From: Favolaschia claudopus
Lineage: Eukaryota > Basidiomycota > Agaricomycetes > Agaricales > Mycenaceae
Length of the DNA stretch: 64,000 nt
Direction of reading: 5' to 3'
Assembly (NCBI GenBank): GCA_037176885.1
Contig: JAWWNJ010000073.1
Coordinates: 620,001 to 684,000, forward strand
Below the pieces are notes generated by a model. The model made no database searches and was not told the origin of the DNA. It was given only the letters and a program-made list of their open reading frames with translations. A program made the position numbers and the translations under genes. Positions 36,122 through 48,689 of the stretch are shown piece after piece (the stretch's first letter is position 1; the number at the start of each line of letters is the position of its first letter).

Positions 36122-39100
36122 TTATAGCTTGTCGTAGTAGTTGTCCAGGGCAGGGATGACAGGCTGTAAAGGTAAAAAGGACATCAGCTATCCTGCCGCG
36201 AAGAGAGGTCGAGGGAGAAAGAGGAAAGAGGGACATACGTTGAGACCCTTGCGTTTCCGGATGGTGGTGACCAACTCCTCGAGCTTGCTAGCTTTGTCGA
36301 GGGGAGCTGAAAAGCACCGCAACGTCAGTCCAACTGACAAGACAAAAATATATGGGGACAACGCACATCCTTGCATGGTCTCCCAGTGGTCGAACACGCT
36401 CTGCGGGAACGCCTGTCCAGACGTCGCCTGCCGCAGTGTACCGTTGAAACCGAACGACTCAGCGACAGGGAGGTACGCCTTGATCGTGAACATCGGCGTT
36501 CCAATCCTCTGCTCCTCGCTGAAGACCTGACCACGCCGTGTGTTCAAGCAGCTGTAGACACCCCCAATGGCGGTCTCAGGGCACTGGATTTCAACTGAAT
36601 TATTTGTTAGGAACAGGCACGAGAGAAACTTGGGAGATGAGATATACCGAGGTAGACGGGCTCTTGCAGAGTAGGCCTGGCGAGCAAGCACGCTGCGTAG
36701 AGGACACGACGGGTGGTGGGGATGAGCTGTCCTCCTCCACGGTGGATAGCATCGGCGTGCAACTAATACAGTTCATCAGTCTCCACAAACCCAAACTTAA
36801 TCAACACGCAAAGCAGCTCACCGTCACGTCCATCAAGTTAAACCGTACACCACGCATATTCTCCTCCGCACACACACCCTCCTTCGTCGCCCACTCCATG
36901 CCGGCAATGCAAGAATCCTTGATCTCAGCCAAGTACTGCACTCCCTTGGTAACATCGACCATAACATTGGCGCCGTTGCCCTCGGGTGCAAACGCCCAGA
37001 TCTTGCGAGCATCGGTGACGTCCCAGCCGAACTCGTCCGCCATAACACGCGCACGGATCTTGAAATCCTCGCGGGGGTCGACTTTGCCGTCCTCGATGGC
37101 CTTGGTGAGCTCCTCACCAAGGGGCATCGCCTTGACGTACAGCCGGTTGTGCTTGTTCTGCGACTTGGAGAGAGCGACTATCGAGGACTCGGCGCTGACG
37201 GTTTCACGGTAGGGGACGACGGGGTCGGACTTCTTCAAGGGGACACCAGCGTGGTCTTCCTCGAGATCCTATGATTGTCCATTAGCATGAGGTCTTTGTC
37301 AACTAGACTAAACTTACCTTGAGACAAATCTCAAGATGCAGCTCTCCAGCACCAGCAACAATGTGCTCTCCGGTCTCTTCAATCCAGGTCTGGACACAAG
37401 GGTCGGACTTTGACAGACGCTTGAGACCTTCGACGAGTTTGGGCAGATCGGCAGCATTCTTGACCTCGACGGCAACACGCACGACGGGAGAGACAGAGAA
37501 CCTCATGACACGCATGTTGTGTGCCGTCTCCGACGTCGTGAGCGTACCGCTCTTCAGCAGGAACTGGTCAATACCGACGAGACCGACGATGTTACCAGCA
37601 GGGCAATCCTCGAGGGGCTCGATGTAACGGCCCATCATGAGGACAGTGCGCTGGATCGACTTGACGAACAAGTCGTCCTTCTTTCCAGGGATGTAGTTGG
37701 GGCCCTGAATACGGACCTTGGGGCCAGCGCGGACGGTTCCAGAGAAGATACGACCGAAAGCGTAGAAACGACCCTTATCGGAGGTCGGCACCATCTTGGA
37801 AACGTAGAGCACAAGAGGGCCCTTGGGGTCGCAGTCACGGATACCAATGGCGGACTCGTCGTCCATGGGACCTTCGTAAAGGGTCTCGACACGGTACCGT
37901 TGAGCAGCAGCAGCGGAAGGCAAGTGAATGACAATCATGTCAAGGAGGGAGTCTCCGGCGGGCAGGAACTTCTGCATGATTGCCTTCAACAGCTTCTTGC
38001 CCTCGAGCTCACGCTCGCCCTGGTCGAGCTTGACGTCGAGTTTCTCGAGCATGGGCCCGATCTCTTCCTTCTTGAAGTCCATGACAGCCTGGAAGACCTT
38101 GAAGATGGGGTCGAGGACGAACATGTTGAAGCACCGCTCAAGAGTTTTGCCGTCCGCATCAGTGCCCTTTGTCGACCACTTCTTCGTCGTAGGGTTGAAG
38201 AAGTTGTCACCCCACAGACGCTTCATCATCTTGTCCTTGTCGACACCGAATTTCTTGGCATAGCGGGCGGCGAACTGGCGGAGAGTGAAAGCCCAGCCGT
38301 GGAGACCAGACCCGAAAGCGACGGTACCCTTTTCGGGGAAAACCTGGACATCACCGAGGGCGGCATCGTGGTACGTCGAGATGATAACGTTGACGCTCTC
38401 GACGGTACGCGAGAAAGTCTGGTACAGGTCCTCCTTGGAGACTTGGAGTTCGAGCAGGGCACGATCGACCTTGTTGATGATGACGACGGGCTTGATACGT
38501 TCACCGAGTGCCTGACGGAGGACAGTCTCGGTCTGGACACACACACCATCGATGGTGTCGACGACGACGAGGGCACCATCAGTGACACGGAGAGCAGCTG
38601 TTACTTCCGAAGAGAAGTCAACGTGTCCGGGGCTCTGGGTTAATTAACGAGTTCAACGCCGATTCCGATGATAAGCCCGAAAAAAAGACAAACATCGATA
38701 AGATTGATCAAGAACTCGTTGCCGTTGGTTTTTTGCCTTGTGGTGACAGCGTCGAGGTCCTCCTCAGGGAGCTTGAAGTACCTTGATTGATGCGCCTCAA
38801 CATAGAAAAAAATCGCAGAACGTGAAAAGATCTACACACATTGAAATAGCAGTGGACTTGATGGTGATACCGCGATCCTTCTCGTCCTGCCGTGTGTCCA
38901 TATACCGAGTGTTGCCAGCATTGGCGTGAGCAATGATACCGGCCTTGGAGACGAGGGAGTCGGTGAGGGTGGATTTGCCGTGGTCGACTGTACAGCACTT
39001 CGATTGAGCTCAAGAAAGAGCAGATGAAGCAATCGACACACCGTGAGCGATAACACTCATGTTCCTGATGTTAGTGGGCTTGTCCATGAGCCCACGGATC

Positions 39101-39176
39101 TCATCGACGGTGAAGTTGCTGCAGTTAACGATACATGAGCTCAGAAAGCGATAAATGGGACCTGAACGTACACCAT
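36122..39176 (-). CDS. EF2: Translation elongation factor 2 (eEF2)
   Basis: GTPase that moves tRNA and mRNA through the ribosome. The ATG at 39176 is followed after two bases of the second codon by an intron; the protein reads [23 protein letters not shown]-binding motifs: [19 protein letters not shown] (split by an intron), [30 protein letters not shown] and [15 protein letters not shown]. Domain II-III text includes [20 protein letters not shown] and [20 protein letters not shown]. The diphthamide loop, [20 protein letters not shown], is intact, so the histidine that is modified (and is the target of ADP-ribosylating toxins) is present. It ends [14 protein letters not shown]. About eight exons. 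A strong antisense open frame over the main exon is a codon-bias shadow. Confidence 0.97.
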
Positions 39177-40385
39177 AACTGGTTGTTTTGAAGGGGGATA
39201 AGGCTAAGGATACAGGTTAAGGGCTCGATACTCGCGCAATAGACAGCGAAGGGTCGAGGAATGCAGGCAAGCCTACAACGAGGTGCAAGTCAAAGAGTAA
39301 AAAAAAAGTTCGGACCCGGGCTTGGTCACCAATGTGGCGGTGTTTTTCAGGTCATGATCCGTTCGAATCCGATTATCCTTCTGTTTTTATCTTATCTTCA
39401 ACCACCATGTTCGCCTCATAGATCCATTGACAATCAGCACCAGCAGCAGACGATACCTGGTTGAAAGCCTCACCATAAACGGAATCTTTGTGCATAAAAA
39501 TCGTTGGATTCACCGACAAGTCGCTTTACAGTTTGAGTTTCATCCGTACCATGAATAACAGCCCATGAGGTTCTACAAGGACGCTTCACGAGCTGTATAG
39601 GGAATTTACAAACGTCAAGGCTCACCTTCACGTGGGGAACTGTCCGAATTCCAGGCAGAATTCCGCAGGAACGGCAACTCATGAATTGTATCCAAGTTCC
39701 TTGGATTTGGAGCCAGAATCACTGCCGTCTTCCAACGTCGTACAACTACGCTTGTCATGCTGCCTCAAGCCAAAGCCTCTATTGTTGGTGTTGGATGGGC
39801 CTGAGGAAGTCTGGACTGTCGTCAAGAGTGTGGTTTAATCCAAACGACGACAGAGAGGTCGCATTACGAAGGTTCTACGGAGTATGCCCTCACAGTCGCC
39901 GCTACAGATGTTGCGGGCCCCCAAGTTAGCTTCAACAACGGTCGTAGACGTCGTTCCACGTACGCAGCCCAGCTCGTGTGACCAGTATCCGTCGATCAAG
40001 CTGCTAATTAGCCAAATTACCAAACTCGGCTAGCAACCTTGCTTTCGGACCTCAGTGCAAGTCGTTGGATCTTCTGAGCGCGCAATCGACAGGTCGGTTG
40101 GCCCACCTCTCTTGCGAGGGTATGTACATAGTGGGGTTTCGGACAGAGAGGGACTTTCTCACATTCGTCTCCCAAGTGAATGATATTTCTGTTCGTTTGA
40201 ACAGCTGACCTCCTCCACAAGCAAAACAACAGTAGTACATAACGGTCTCCGCCTCGCATCTAGTCCCTCCCCGTCGTCATACGATGAAGTAGCAGCAACG
40301 CTCACGAGATGAACAGCACAGATTCGTTAGTACTCGAGGGGTGTAAGGTCAATGCTAAACAATTCAGAAGAAGTTTGCCGCCCAG
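39177..40385. other. 1.2 kb region upstream of eEF2
   Basis: Includes the eEF2 promoter, which lacks an obvious TATA box. Open frames in 39470-40260 have no recognisable motif and no credible splice structure. A tRNA B-box-like GTTCGAATCC near 39360 lacks an A box and stems. I see no gene here. Confidence 0.5.
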
Positions 40386-42423
40386 CTACCGCATAAGGAC
40401 TTCATAAGCAATGTGCGCTCGACAGAACAGCCAAGAGATCCTCTCACCCGGTTCAAACAACTGCACAACCTGGTCCCCGTTCGGCATATCTAGATCCAAA
40501 ATTGCATCAGGAAATTCCATCCTGCCGTCCCAAATCAACCATACTCACTTATAACCCTCTGCTCATCGCCCAGACTCAAATTGAATAGCGTTTCGAACCC
40601 CAACTCGGGAACCAAATCCTCCGCCTCGAAATGCCGGCGCCTTTCCTCGTCCTCATTAATATCCCATCCCCCTGCCCAATTCAAATATATGCCCGTGCGC
40701 GTCATTTGCAGACAAGTAATACAGCTGAGAGAGATTGGCACGTTGAACCACGCTGCACGACGTATGGAAATATGAGGCGATTCGGATTCCTCCAGTGTGG
40801 ATTCCCAGTCTAAGCTGATGATGAAAAGTCCGGTTCCCTAGGAAAGCGAGAACGATCAGCCTTATTATTTTCAGATGATACAAGCATGTCCTCACCGTGG
40901 CCAATGCAACTCGACCGTTCTCGAAGGCCAGATATCTAGCAACGCTCATTGGAGAGCCCACCTGGATATCCAGCGCAATATCCCACATACTCACATTTCC
41001 AGCGATAATCCGCTGGAAGAAAGGGATTATCACGAGGCGCGAGCTAGCCAACACAGCGACTAGATGCGACCCACATGCAGAAACATGCACTAGAGTCAAC
41101 AAAATTAGAAACTATACGTCGATAGCTAAATCACAAACAAACCTGCAACGAACTCATCAATCAACCGCTTCCTGTCCGTTGGCAAACTCGCTAAACCATG
41201 TTCAACCGGCTGCGGCTTCAAAACCGCACTCGACAGCCCCAGCCCGTCATGGCTCCCATCCGCGCAAAGAAAATACGCGTTCTTCCCATACGAAACCTGC
41301 GAAGACGGCACATCCAGCACACAGCGCCCCGTAGCGCGGGAGAACGCGCGCAGAGTATTCCCTCCACATACGAACGCATGTTGCACGCTAATTTCCACGT
41401 AGTTGATTTCCCCCAAATCTTCCTCAGAACCTAAGCCCTCCAGGGAGATTTGAGTGTCTCGGATTGTCTGGATTAACTCGCCGGTTGGGATGTCCCAGAT
41501 GAAGAGAGAGTCCCTTGTTGCCGCGATGAGCGACGGATGAACGAAACGAAACGCGCGAGTGAGTGCTGGAGGCCGCAGGACTGCCCATGGTTGGAAGTGT
41601 CCTCGCGAGGGGGTACCGTGAGTCGTCTCGGCCAGAGAACCGGCATTGAGCTGGCTATCATCGGTAGCCGCGAAAGTGGGGCGGCTTGGATCGTCCTCGA
41701 CGTCCGCAGAAAGTCTCCAAACCTCTTTCTCCCCATGCGGGCCGCCGCGGTCGAAGATCAAGTACCCTGCGCCGTATTCGCAGTGAGCGTAAGGATGGAC
41801 GTAGTCCTAGCAGGCGAAACCGAGAAAATTCGCTCATTATTATTATTTGAGTGGTGAAAGCTGGAGTACGTACGTTGGGGAGAGACCACAACTCGTTGTC
41901 GCTGTACAAGTCGATGACGGAAATCCCTCCACGCCTGGACGTGACGATGAGGAAACCACGCTCTTCGTCAACTTTGATTCGGTGAACGCTGTTTCCAGCA
42001 CTATGGTGTAGAGTTACTGAAGATGATTCGTCTCCGCGCCATGACTTCTCGATACAGATTTGTGCATAGCCTGCGTAATGTTTGAAGCTCGTTGAGAAAT
42101 CGAGATTCAAAGGATGCAACTCACAGAACGATTTCCAGCCACTAACGCCTTGTTTTACGCAGAAACATTGGAACACGCTTCCGATCGGAGGTTTTCAACT
42201 ACCTACCAGCAAGAGCCCGCCGGGAGAGTGTAGTTGCAAGGTCAGAGTATACAACGGAGCTCGAAACGAAACCGTGTAGAATGGCGGCGTTGTGGTATAG
42301 ATTGGACTCGTTCACTTGACAGAAGCTTTGCCATTCGCGCGAGACAGAAGGTAGGCTTGCGAGTGTAGATAGCGGTATGTATCTCAATATCGCAATGACG
42401 AGTTCAGCGGGAAGGTGCAGCAT
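40386..42423 (-). CDS. F-box protein with beta-propeller-like C-terminal region
   Basis: The upstream open frame begins at a non-ATG codon; the ATG at 42423 gives MLHLPAELVIAILRYIPLST, a clear F-box, continuing LASLPSVSREWQSFCQ. Later exons read YAQICIEKSWRGDESSSVTL, VHRIKVDEERGFLIVTSRRG, GISVIDLYSDNELWSLPN, FVHPSLIAATRDSLFIWDIP, YVEISVQHAFVCGGNTLRAF and VSACGSHLVAVLASSRLVII. These resemble successive WD40-like blades. The end is RISWLFCRAHIAYEVLMR at 40386. About seven exons. Likely a substrate adaptor of an SCF ligase; targets unknown. Confidence 0.85.
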
Positions 42424-42578
42424 GAGAGGAGGGAAAGACAACTTAGTAACGAGTCAGTGACGTCGATGATTCTCACAAGAATATTTGTTGCCACATAGAC
42501 GGACAATTGAGAGTGTGCACAAGGAAGGCTCTACATGCACAGTATCCGTAACTGTATGTGCTTGTAGAATCTACGATT

Positions 42579-43748
42579 TCAGAAAGCTTTGCGATGTAAA
42601 ATATCTATCGGCGTGATCCCTTCTTTGTCGGTGATGTTGGGTAGCGCTCCGAACTGGAGAAGAAGTTCTCCCAGCTGATGCGCGCGATCCAAGTTGACGA
42701 GTGAATAAACACGATGCAGAGGGGTCCGCCCTTTCCAATCCCGAACATTAGGATCGACACCATGTTCGAGGAAATAACGCATCAGCGTGACATCGCGACA
42801 TATTCCGAGCACATTATGCTGGAAAGGATCCCTAACATGCAGATCTAGACCCCCGGCAGACAGTACTTCCAGCATGTCGAGACGAAGGGAATGGAGAGCT
42901 ACACCCTTGAGCAGGATGGCGCCTTCGGCAATGTTAGGATTGGCACCAGCAGAGAGCAGAAGCTGCATAATCTGCAGGTCGAACTCGGCGCAAATTGTAG
43001 CGTAGAAGAGAGGGGAGCTGCACTCCCGGTAATAACGATCCGAGTAATCAATATAATTGGCATCTGCTCCTTGCCACAAAAGATACTCGCAGACAGCTCG
43101 ATGGCCACCTTTCACAGCTTGGATGAGGGCGATGCTCAAGTATTGTGTGTATGACAAAAAGGTTCCAGAGCTCGAGTGTGGTGGACTGGGAATCGGAGCC
43201 AGCATGCGGACAATTTCCGAGTTTCCTCGGCGCGCAGCATAGTCAAGTGGCGATGGATATGGGAAGTGGCCCTGCGGCCGCGGTGGTCCATGAACTTTCG
43301 CGACGATGTCCGTCCCATAGATTTGTAGCAGTTTGAGGACGGTGACGCGTAAATTCAACGCCGAGGCGAGGTGAAGAAGACTGCAGCATTGGTGTTCGAA
43401 ACAGACTTCAAAGTCAGCATCCACTCCTGCGGCGGCAAGTCTCTCAAGTACGTCCGCCAATTCCAATTTGGCAGCGGACAAGAGCGAGAGCCTGCCGAGA
43501 ATTTTGTTCGTGGCGCATAAGTCATAGAGAGACTTGTTGAGGGTGCAGTGAAGATATGAATCAGCCTGAGAGAGGGCATTTATGGAGGGTAGGTCCGGTA
43601 CTATGAGCTCTTCACTACGTATACTCCATTCACCGTAAACGTGAGGCAGCAAGTTTCTGTCGTTCAGCCGGTCCAGAGTGGTTGATAGATTGAGAGAAGA
43701 TACAATGTGCAAGATCAGTTCGGGGGGAAGGTCAACGAGGACGGCCAT
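42579..43748 (-). CDS. Ankyrin-repeat protein with F-box-like N-terminus
   Basis: Single exon, 389 residues. The start MAVLVDLPPELILHIVSSLN is F-box-like. Ankyrin repeats follow: SLLHLASALNLRVTVLKLLQ, SPLDYAARRGNSEIVRMLAP, ALIQAVKGGHRAVCEYLLWQ, PLFYATICAEFDLQIMQLLL, SAGANPNIAEGAILLKGVAL, VTLMRYFLEHGVDPNVRDWK and GRTPLHRVYSLVNLDRAHQL. The last repeat ends ITPIDILHRKAF. No signal peptide or membrane segment. The combination suggests a substrate adaptor, but this is inferred. Confidence 0.88.
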   Translation of the reverse strand: MAVLVDLPPELILHIVSSLNLSTTLDRLNDRNLLPHVYGEWSIRSEELIVPDLPSINALSQADSYLHCTLNKSLYDLCATNKILGRLSLLSAAKLELADVLERLAAAGVDADFEVCFEHQCCSLLHLASALNLRVTVLKLLQIYGTDIVAKVHGPPRPQGHFPYPSPLDYAARRGNSEIVRMLAPIPSPPHSSSGTFLSYTQYLSIALIQAVKGGHRAVCEYLLWQGADANYIDYSDRYYRECSSPLFYATICAEFDLQIMQLLLSAGANPNIAEGAILLKGVALHSLRLDMLEVLSAGGLDLHVRDPFQHNVLGICRDVTLMRYFLEHGVDPNVRDWKGRTPLHRVYSLVNLDRAHQLGELLLQFGALPNITDKEGITPIDILHRKAF

Positions 43749-43877
43749 TTTTGCCAGTGTGGTCGCGGTAAGCCTGAGAGAGGGTTGCGGCCGTGACCAA
43801 TGTGACAGAACGTGTTTGATATCTCCTGATATCTCCGAAAAATATCAAACCCAAAAAGGCAATCTTGATTCTTCTGA

Positions 43878-44566
43878 AATAATAATAATAAGGCAAGGGC
43901 CCACGAGGGGTACCGCCTACTCATACCCCTGAACAGCAGCGACCTGACCCTCAAGGAGCCCTCTACCGCCGCGCCGGGAATACAAGTTGTACCTGTGAAT
44001 ACAAGGAAAGCATAAAACCTGTAAAAAATCTAAATGTCTATTTCCATGTCCATCTCTCCAAGCTCCAAGTCCGACCCATCTTCCGTTGCCGTCTCGAAAT
44101 CCCAAAAATCGATGTCGTCGTCCGTGTCGGGAGCCAGCTCGGAGACCATTGTGGGAAGTCGTCGACCAAAGAAGCGCCACGCTCGAACCACCCTATAAAT
44201 AAACCGAGCCACTGGTGCCACAGTCCTCAAGTCGAAAATCAGCTCCTGCAACAGGAGGTGTGCATCCGCAGACGACACTGAGGCTCGTAGAGTCATACCA
44301 AAATCCTGCATGAGACTTTCCTTCAGCACATCCCGCGCCGCCACCGTCTGCACATCCCTGCACTGCAGAAATACATGTCCCGGAGTTTCCAACGCCCCGC
44401 CACACTTGCGACACAATAACGAGGCAGGAGGATGGATGTCCGGGTTGGACCGCAGACCCCGAAAGTAGAAGGATCCGCAAAGCAGCCTTGTCAGAGCCAA
44501 CCGATGGTCAGTTACTGTCACAGCTGACATGTCGACAGATAATGTCGCTGGCAGAGAGGAATCCGC
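43878..44566 (-). mobile_element. 3' end of a LINE (non-LTR) retrotransposon, truncated
   Basis: A 178-codon frame (stop at 44030) reads VTDHRLALTRLLCGSFYFRG, then LLCRKCGGALETPGHVFLQC, a C-x2-C-x8-H-x4-C zinc knuckle of the type found at the end of LINE ORF2 proteins. It continues ELIFDLRTVAPVARFIYRVV and ends in an acidic tail (DMEIDI). The reverse transcriptase and endonuclease are missing. Downstream on the same strand, GGGCCCTTGCCTTATTATTATT (written in two parts: GGGCCCTTGCC, then TTATTATTATTATT) gives the simple-repeat tail typical of these elements. It is 5' truncated and inactive. Confidence 0.75.
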
Positions 44567-44938
44567 TTAGGAGTCCCCGTCTCCTGCGGTTCCAAGCGAC
44601 CATGAAGCAACGGAATGGAAACCATGAGCGCTGCTAATAATGCTCACAATTTTACTCATCTGTTGAGCGACCACTAATTTGAAGTTGTTCCCTCTTATTT
44701 TTCCATCAACTGATTTTCTGCATTCAAGTCGAGCTCCATACATAAAATCGTTCCGAGACTGTCGAACCCTGTGGCTTATTACTGCTTTGTTACTCTTGAA
44801 GGTGAGTCCGGTTGAAAAGATTTTAAAAGAACTAGACAAAAGCGGCGTCACTCATCAAAAACTGGTGTCTGGGATTCTTTTGAATCCATTATAGTTTTAT
44901 TTCCGATTGACCCTCCAAGTCTAAGTGCAACCAAAAGA
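44567..44938. other. Stretch between the LINE relic and the sphingomyelinase
   Basis: Sphingomyelinase 3' region. A 95-codon minus-strand frame has no recognisable sequence and may be decayed element DNA. No other feature is seen. Confidence 0.4.
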
Positions 44939-47677
44939 TCAACCACCCTGCACACTCCCAAACCCCTGAATACAATTCTGCTTCGCCACCGCCGCCGACC
45001 CACTCCGGATATAACAAATCTTCGCCTTGACGCAATCATCCGTGCACGGCTTGGTCAAAACCGACGTCTTTCCCTGGAGGGTGTTGAAGGTCGACACCAA
45101 GCTGGAGTTAGTTTCCATCGCTATACGAGGGTCAGCATCGTTAATCCACTTGAAGGAATTGAAGCGCAGGATAGCACCTTCGGTTACGCGATGCCACCAC
45201 GTCGCTATATCACACAGTTTCAGAACACGAATGAAGACGGGAACGAAAGGTGAATATCATACCATTCAGCGGATCACTCGCACCCCACCCAGCCACACTG
45301 GGCCCATAAGTATCCCGCGTACTATACTCAAACTCAAAGGTCGGCCCAAACTCGACTTGCTGGTCCAAAGCGGGGAACAAGCTGACGTCGCTTCTCCAGG
45401 TGTAGGCGTCGAGGATCTCGAACGTCTATATGGTATATATGTTAGTATGGTTTGAAGATAGACAAGACAAGAGAAGACATACGGATGAATCCACTTCGTA
45501 CATCCGGAAACCTGAGTTCAAGCGCGAGCCGGGTACGATCGAGGGTCCCATCTACATTTGCAGATGTGGACATGAATGACCTCTACTTCGTAGATCGGAC
45601 ATTCTGCGAACTCACCCAAGACGTCGTCAGCGCACTCTGCGCACTGATATCCGACGCATTGTTAGCATAGAAGATCGATGCTTGGTCCTCATGTGTATGG
45701 CCGAAAAAGATATCTACACACACCAGCAAATTAATCAGTCTTTCTTCCATCTTTCGCACAGTAATTGGAAGATGAGGAAGAGGAAAAAACATACTAGCAA
45801 TAACATGAGGCGAAAACCGGTCGACGATCTGATAAAACAGGTCCGTCGGGTTGACCAAAGCTACAACGCGTTTCAATCAATTGAACTTATAGACCGAGCA
45901 GTAGGAAGGGCACGTACGATTCGAACCATCCCACCCAGAAAGAACATGTCCGATGATCCAAACACGGTCGCCCGCGTCCTCCGCAGCCTGTAACTCGTCC
46001 GTCAGGAATCGGAGCATGCCGGAGTTGTCTGGAGAATCGAGGTTGATGTAATTGAAGTAGTTTGCCCTGATGCCCGCCGTATCAGCATCGTACACATTCG
46101 GCGGCGCGACGCGACCTTTCGAAAGAAGACTGTACGCACTTATACCACATATCTGTATTCATCGAGATGACTCGCAACCCATCTTGCCTCTTGACCATGA
46201 ATCCAGAGTAGTGCGCTTTGGCGAGCTCCACCGCGCTTTCAGGGAGCCACTGTTCGTGCTGCCACAGTTTCGCTAGGTGGTTGTAGTTCCTGAACTCTAC
46301 GTCGGCTGAAAGAATCCAAAAAGTCAATCTTTAAATAATCTCGCACCAGCTGAATTGTTTCGCGAGCGCCCCGCCCAGCATATGCGGCGCGTCCTGGGCT
46401 TGGTTGTACGAGTCGTGGTTTCCAAGGGTGGCGTAGATGGGACCGGAGCCGAGGGTTTTGCGGAAGAGGTCGAATATGATTGTCTGCAGTTTTGGCTTGG
46501 GTCAAGAGACAGAAGGGAAAAAAAACGACCGGACCTCAGTGTACTCGACATACGCTTGTGAAAGCTTGTTATCGGGGTCATGCGACACCAAGTCGCCGGT
46601 GTAAATGCTGAACGAGAACCCGGTGTTCTCTGTGCCAGTAAGCGGAGGTATAGCTTGCAGAGCAGCCATGCCCAGAGATAACGGTGTATCGCAGAGGTAG
46701 GCACCGAACCGCGGCGCAGGCTGAATAGTCACATTCGGGCTGGCACTGTTGAAGCCGTGCTTGCGGCAGCAAAGACCGGAAGTGCAGTTTGCTTCTGAAC
46801 CAGTCGCATACCGCGGGTCGAGATGGAAGTCGGATATATGCAGAACCTTGAGACGTTTACCGCTCGGTTTCTTCTTCGGGGGTAAAGGGTTAGGTTTGGG
46901 TTTCGCAAACCACGAAGTGAGGTTGAGAGGCGAGGCCGGGGGCAGGGGACACATCCCGAGGAAATTTTGGCAGAGCATTTGGCCGTCATATCCGCCTACA
47001 TTTGCATTGGCGACGACTTGGGTGATAATGGCACCAATTCCAAGGCGGCTGTATTGCGTGCCGCAGTCGGTGTTGAAGTTGAAGTGGAAGCAGAGCTGGA
47101 CTGCGAGTTCAGGGCCGCTTGAGGGTGAAGCCATTGCGAGGAATTTGGCGACCTCTAAACCGGCCTGGCAACGGGCGCAGTCGTTCGTGCCAAATATCGG
47201 GTTCGTAGAAATGGACACAATTTGGTCGAAGGCGGCTTTTAACAAAAGCGAGGAAGATGCAGTCGGGGGAAGTGGGTGGGGACCGACGGTATCATTGGTT
47301 GGAATGGTATCCGGACTTCAAGTTCAGTTCAATGAATAAAATCACTTGCTGACAAGGGATTTCCCACTGACTCGGTCAACGCAAGAGGGTATACCACGCC
47401 CTTTGGTGAGAAAACATCATTAGAAGTTGATATTTCTGGAGAAAAGCGCGTATTTGTAGTACTGTACCGTTTCAACTGGATCCTTGATGACGGGTTGCAC
47501 CTGAGAAGCCGTCTGAGTTGGATTGTTATAGAATTTGGTGAACAGAGAGGTCGGAAAAGCCCCAGGGACGGTGAAGACAGAGGGAGCTACAGTGCCATGA
47601 GGAACGCTGCTTTTCACGCCCGCCGCAGCGAGCGCGGATATAGCCAGAACGGATTGCAACATCAGCGAAGACCACAT
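44939..47677 (-). CDS. Secreted acid sphingomyelinase-like phosphodiesterase (saposin B plus metallophosphatase)
   Basis: Hydrolyses sphingomyelin or a related phospholipid outside the cell or in the vacuole. The ATG at 47677 gives a signal peptide, MWSSLMLQSVLAISALAAAG. A saposin B-like domain follows: CARCQAGLEVAKFLAMAS, LCFHFNFNTDCGTQYSRLG, ending LCQNFLGMCPLPP. The calcineurin-like phosphatase domain shows VLHISDFHLDPRYATGSEAN (DxH), FSIYTGDLVSHDPDN (GDxxxxD), GNHDSYNQAQD (GNHD), VWIIGHVLSGWDGSN and IFFGHTHEDQASIFY (GHTH). All metal-binding blocks are kept. The C-terminal part ends NCIQGFGSVQGG. About twelve exons. An AATAAATA box with CCAAT sits near 47730. Confidence 0.92.
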
Positions 47678-48689
47678 TGAAGGGGACAAAGGCCGCAACT
47701 AGGACGCCCGCATCGGCGTTGACGCGTTCATATTTATTGGCGAGCGTAAGTAAGCAGAAGAACGAACGTTTGCCACCGCTGCGGCGTTTGCCGAGACACC
47801 CATCTATTGCTCTCAACATCCATGTCGTCTTCAACGTTGTCCTCCAAAAGTCCAGTGGCGCTGCGATTCGACCTTCATTCAACCATGGAGCTGGGAAACT
47901 TGGTCTAAGCCGTCCAAGTTCCTCAAGTTTCAAGCAACATTCTTTACTTCTGGCAAATTGCATCAATCCGATTCAATCGACACATATAGAACCCATGCCG
48001 TGGCGGGACAGCCTGTGAAGTGCGGGGTAACGACGTTCCATGTGTCGGTGTCTCAGAAATAGAGCACGTTCCATGAATCGCATGCAGAGAGCAAGGAATC
48101 GTCCGAAATCAAGATCACGAATTGTTCAAGTGGCCGAACAGCTGGAAATGGACTGGTATTCGTACCGGGGAATCTGGGTTGGCCGCAGATTCGAATACCT
48201 CAAAACAAGCAAGCTGCAAATGTCATTCGACATAATGAGGCGCATACTCATCCAGGTAGAAGCGACCGACATGGATCATTGGATGTATGTAAAAGGTTTT
48301 CACTTCCCACTTGAATGACTTGCTGAAATCAACAATCAAGTTGACTGCTATGTATTGTCACTGAGTTCCATTCATCTTCGGCTTCAGGTATCAACTTGGT
48401 TTAAGTATTCGACTGGGAAGTGAGTCCTCCATTTGACAAGCTCCTTGAATAGTCCGGCGCTACCCGTGGAATTAACTTGATTGTGGACCGTAGCACAAAT
48501 GAATGCTCAGCAAACACTACGACTACGCACACATGGTAAAGAAGACGTGGATTTAATTATGTGCATGGGGCGATATGTATAGATGTATGAAAGTATCCAG
48601 ATGTGTAAGTAGGTAGTGTACATGGAGCAATAATGTCAGGTTCCGGTGAAAGCGCATAAAATGGCAGCAGTGGGTTGGGTCGGGGTAGG
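47678..48689. other. 1 kb intergenic region, sphingomyelinase promoter side
   Basis: Promoter with CCAATAAATA on the minus strand at about 47729-47740. An open frame at 48040-48318 looks low in complexity and is not recognised. Nothing else is evident. Confidence 0.5.

Noticed and set aside
37519..38643. 374-codon plus-strand open frame antisense to eEF2
   Set aside because: It lies entirely over the main eEF2 exon and arises from strong codon bias on the opposite strand; no independent motif or splice signal.
39355..39380. tRNA B-box-like GTTCGAATCC
   Set aside because: No A box at the right distance and no acceptor or anticodon stem can be paired.
43817..43836. Direct repeat GATATCTCCT/GATATCTCCG
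   Set aside because: Two adjacent 10-base units are too short and isolated to call a feature.
48040..48318. 92-codon plus-strand frame upstream of the sphingomyelinase
   Set aside because: Arginine- and methionine-rich chance frame with no family likeness or start context.
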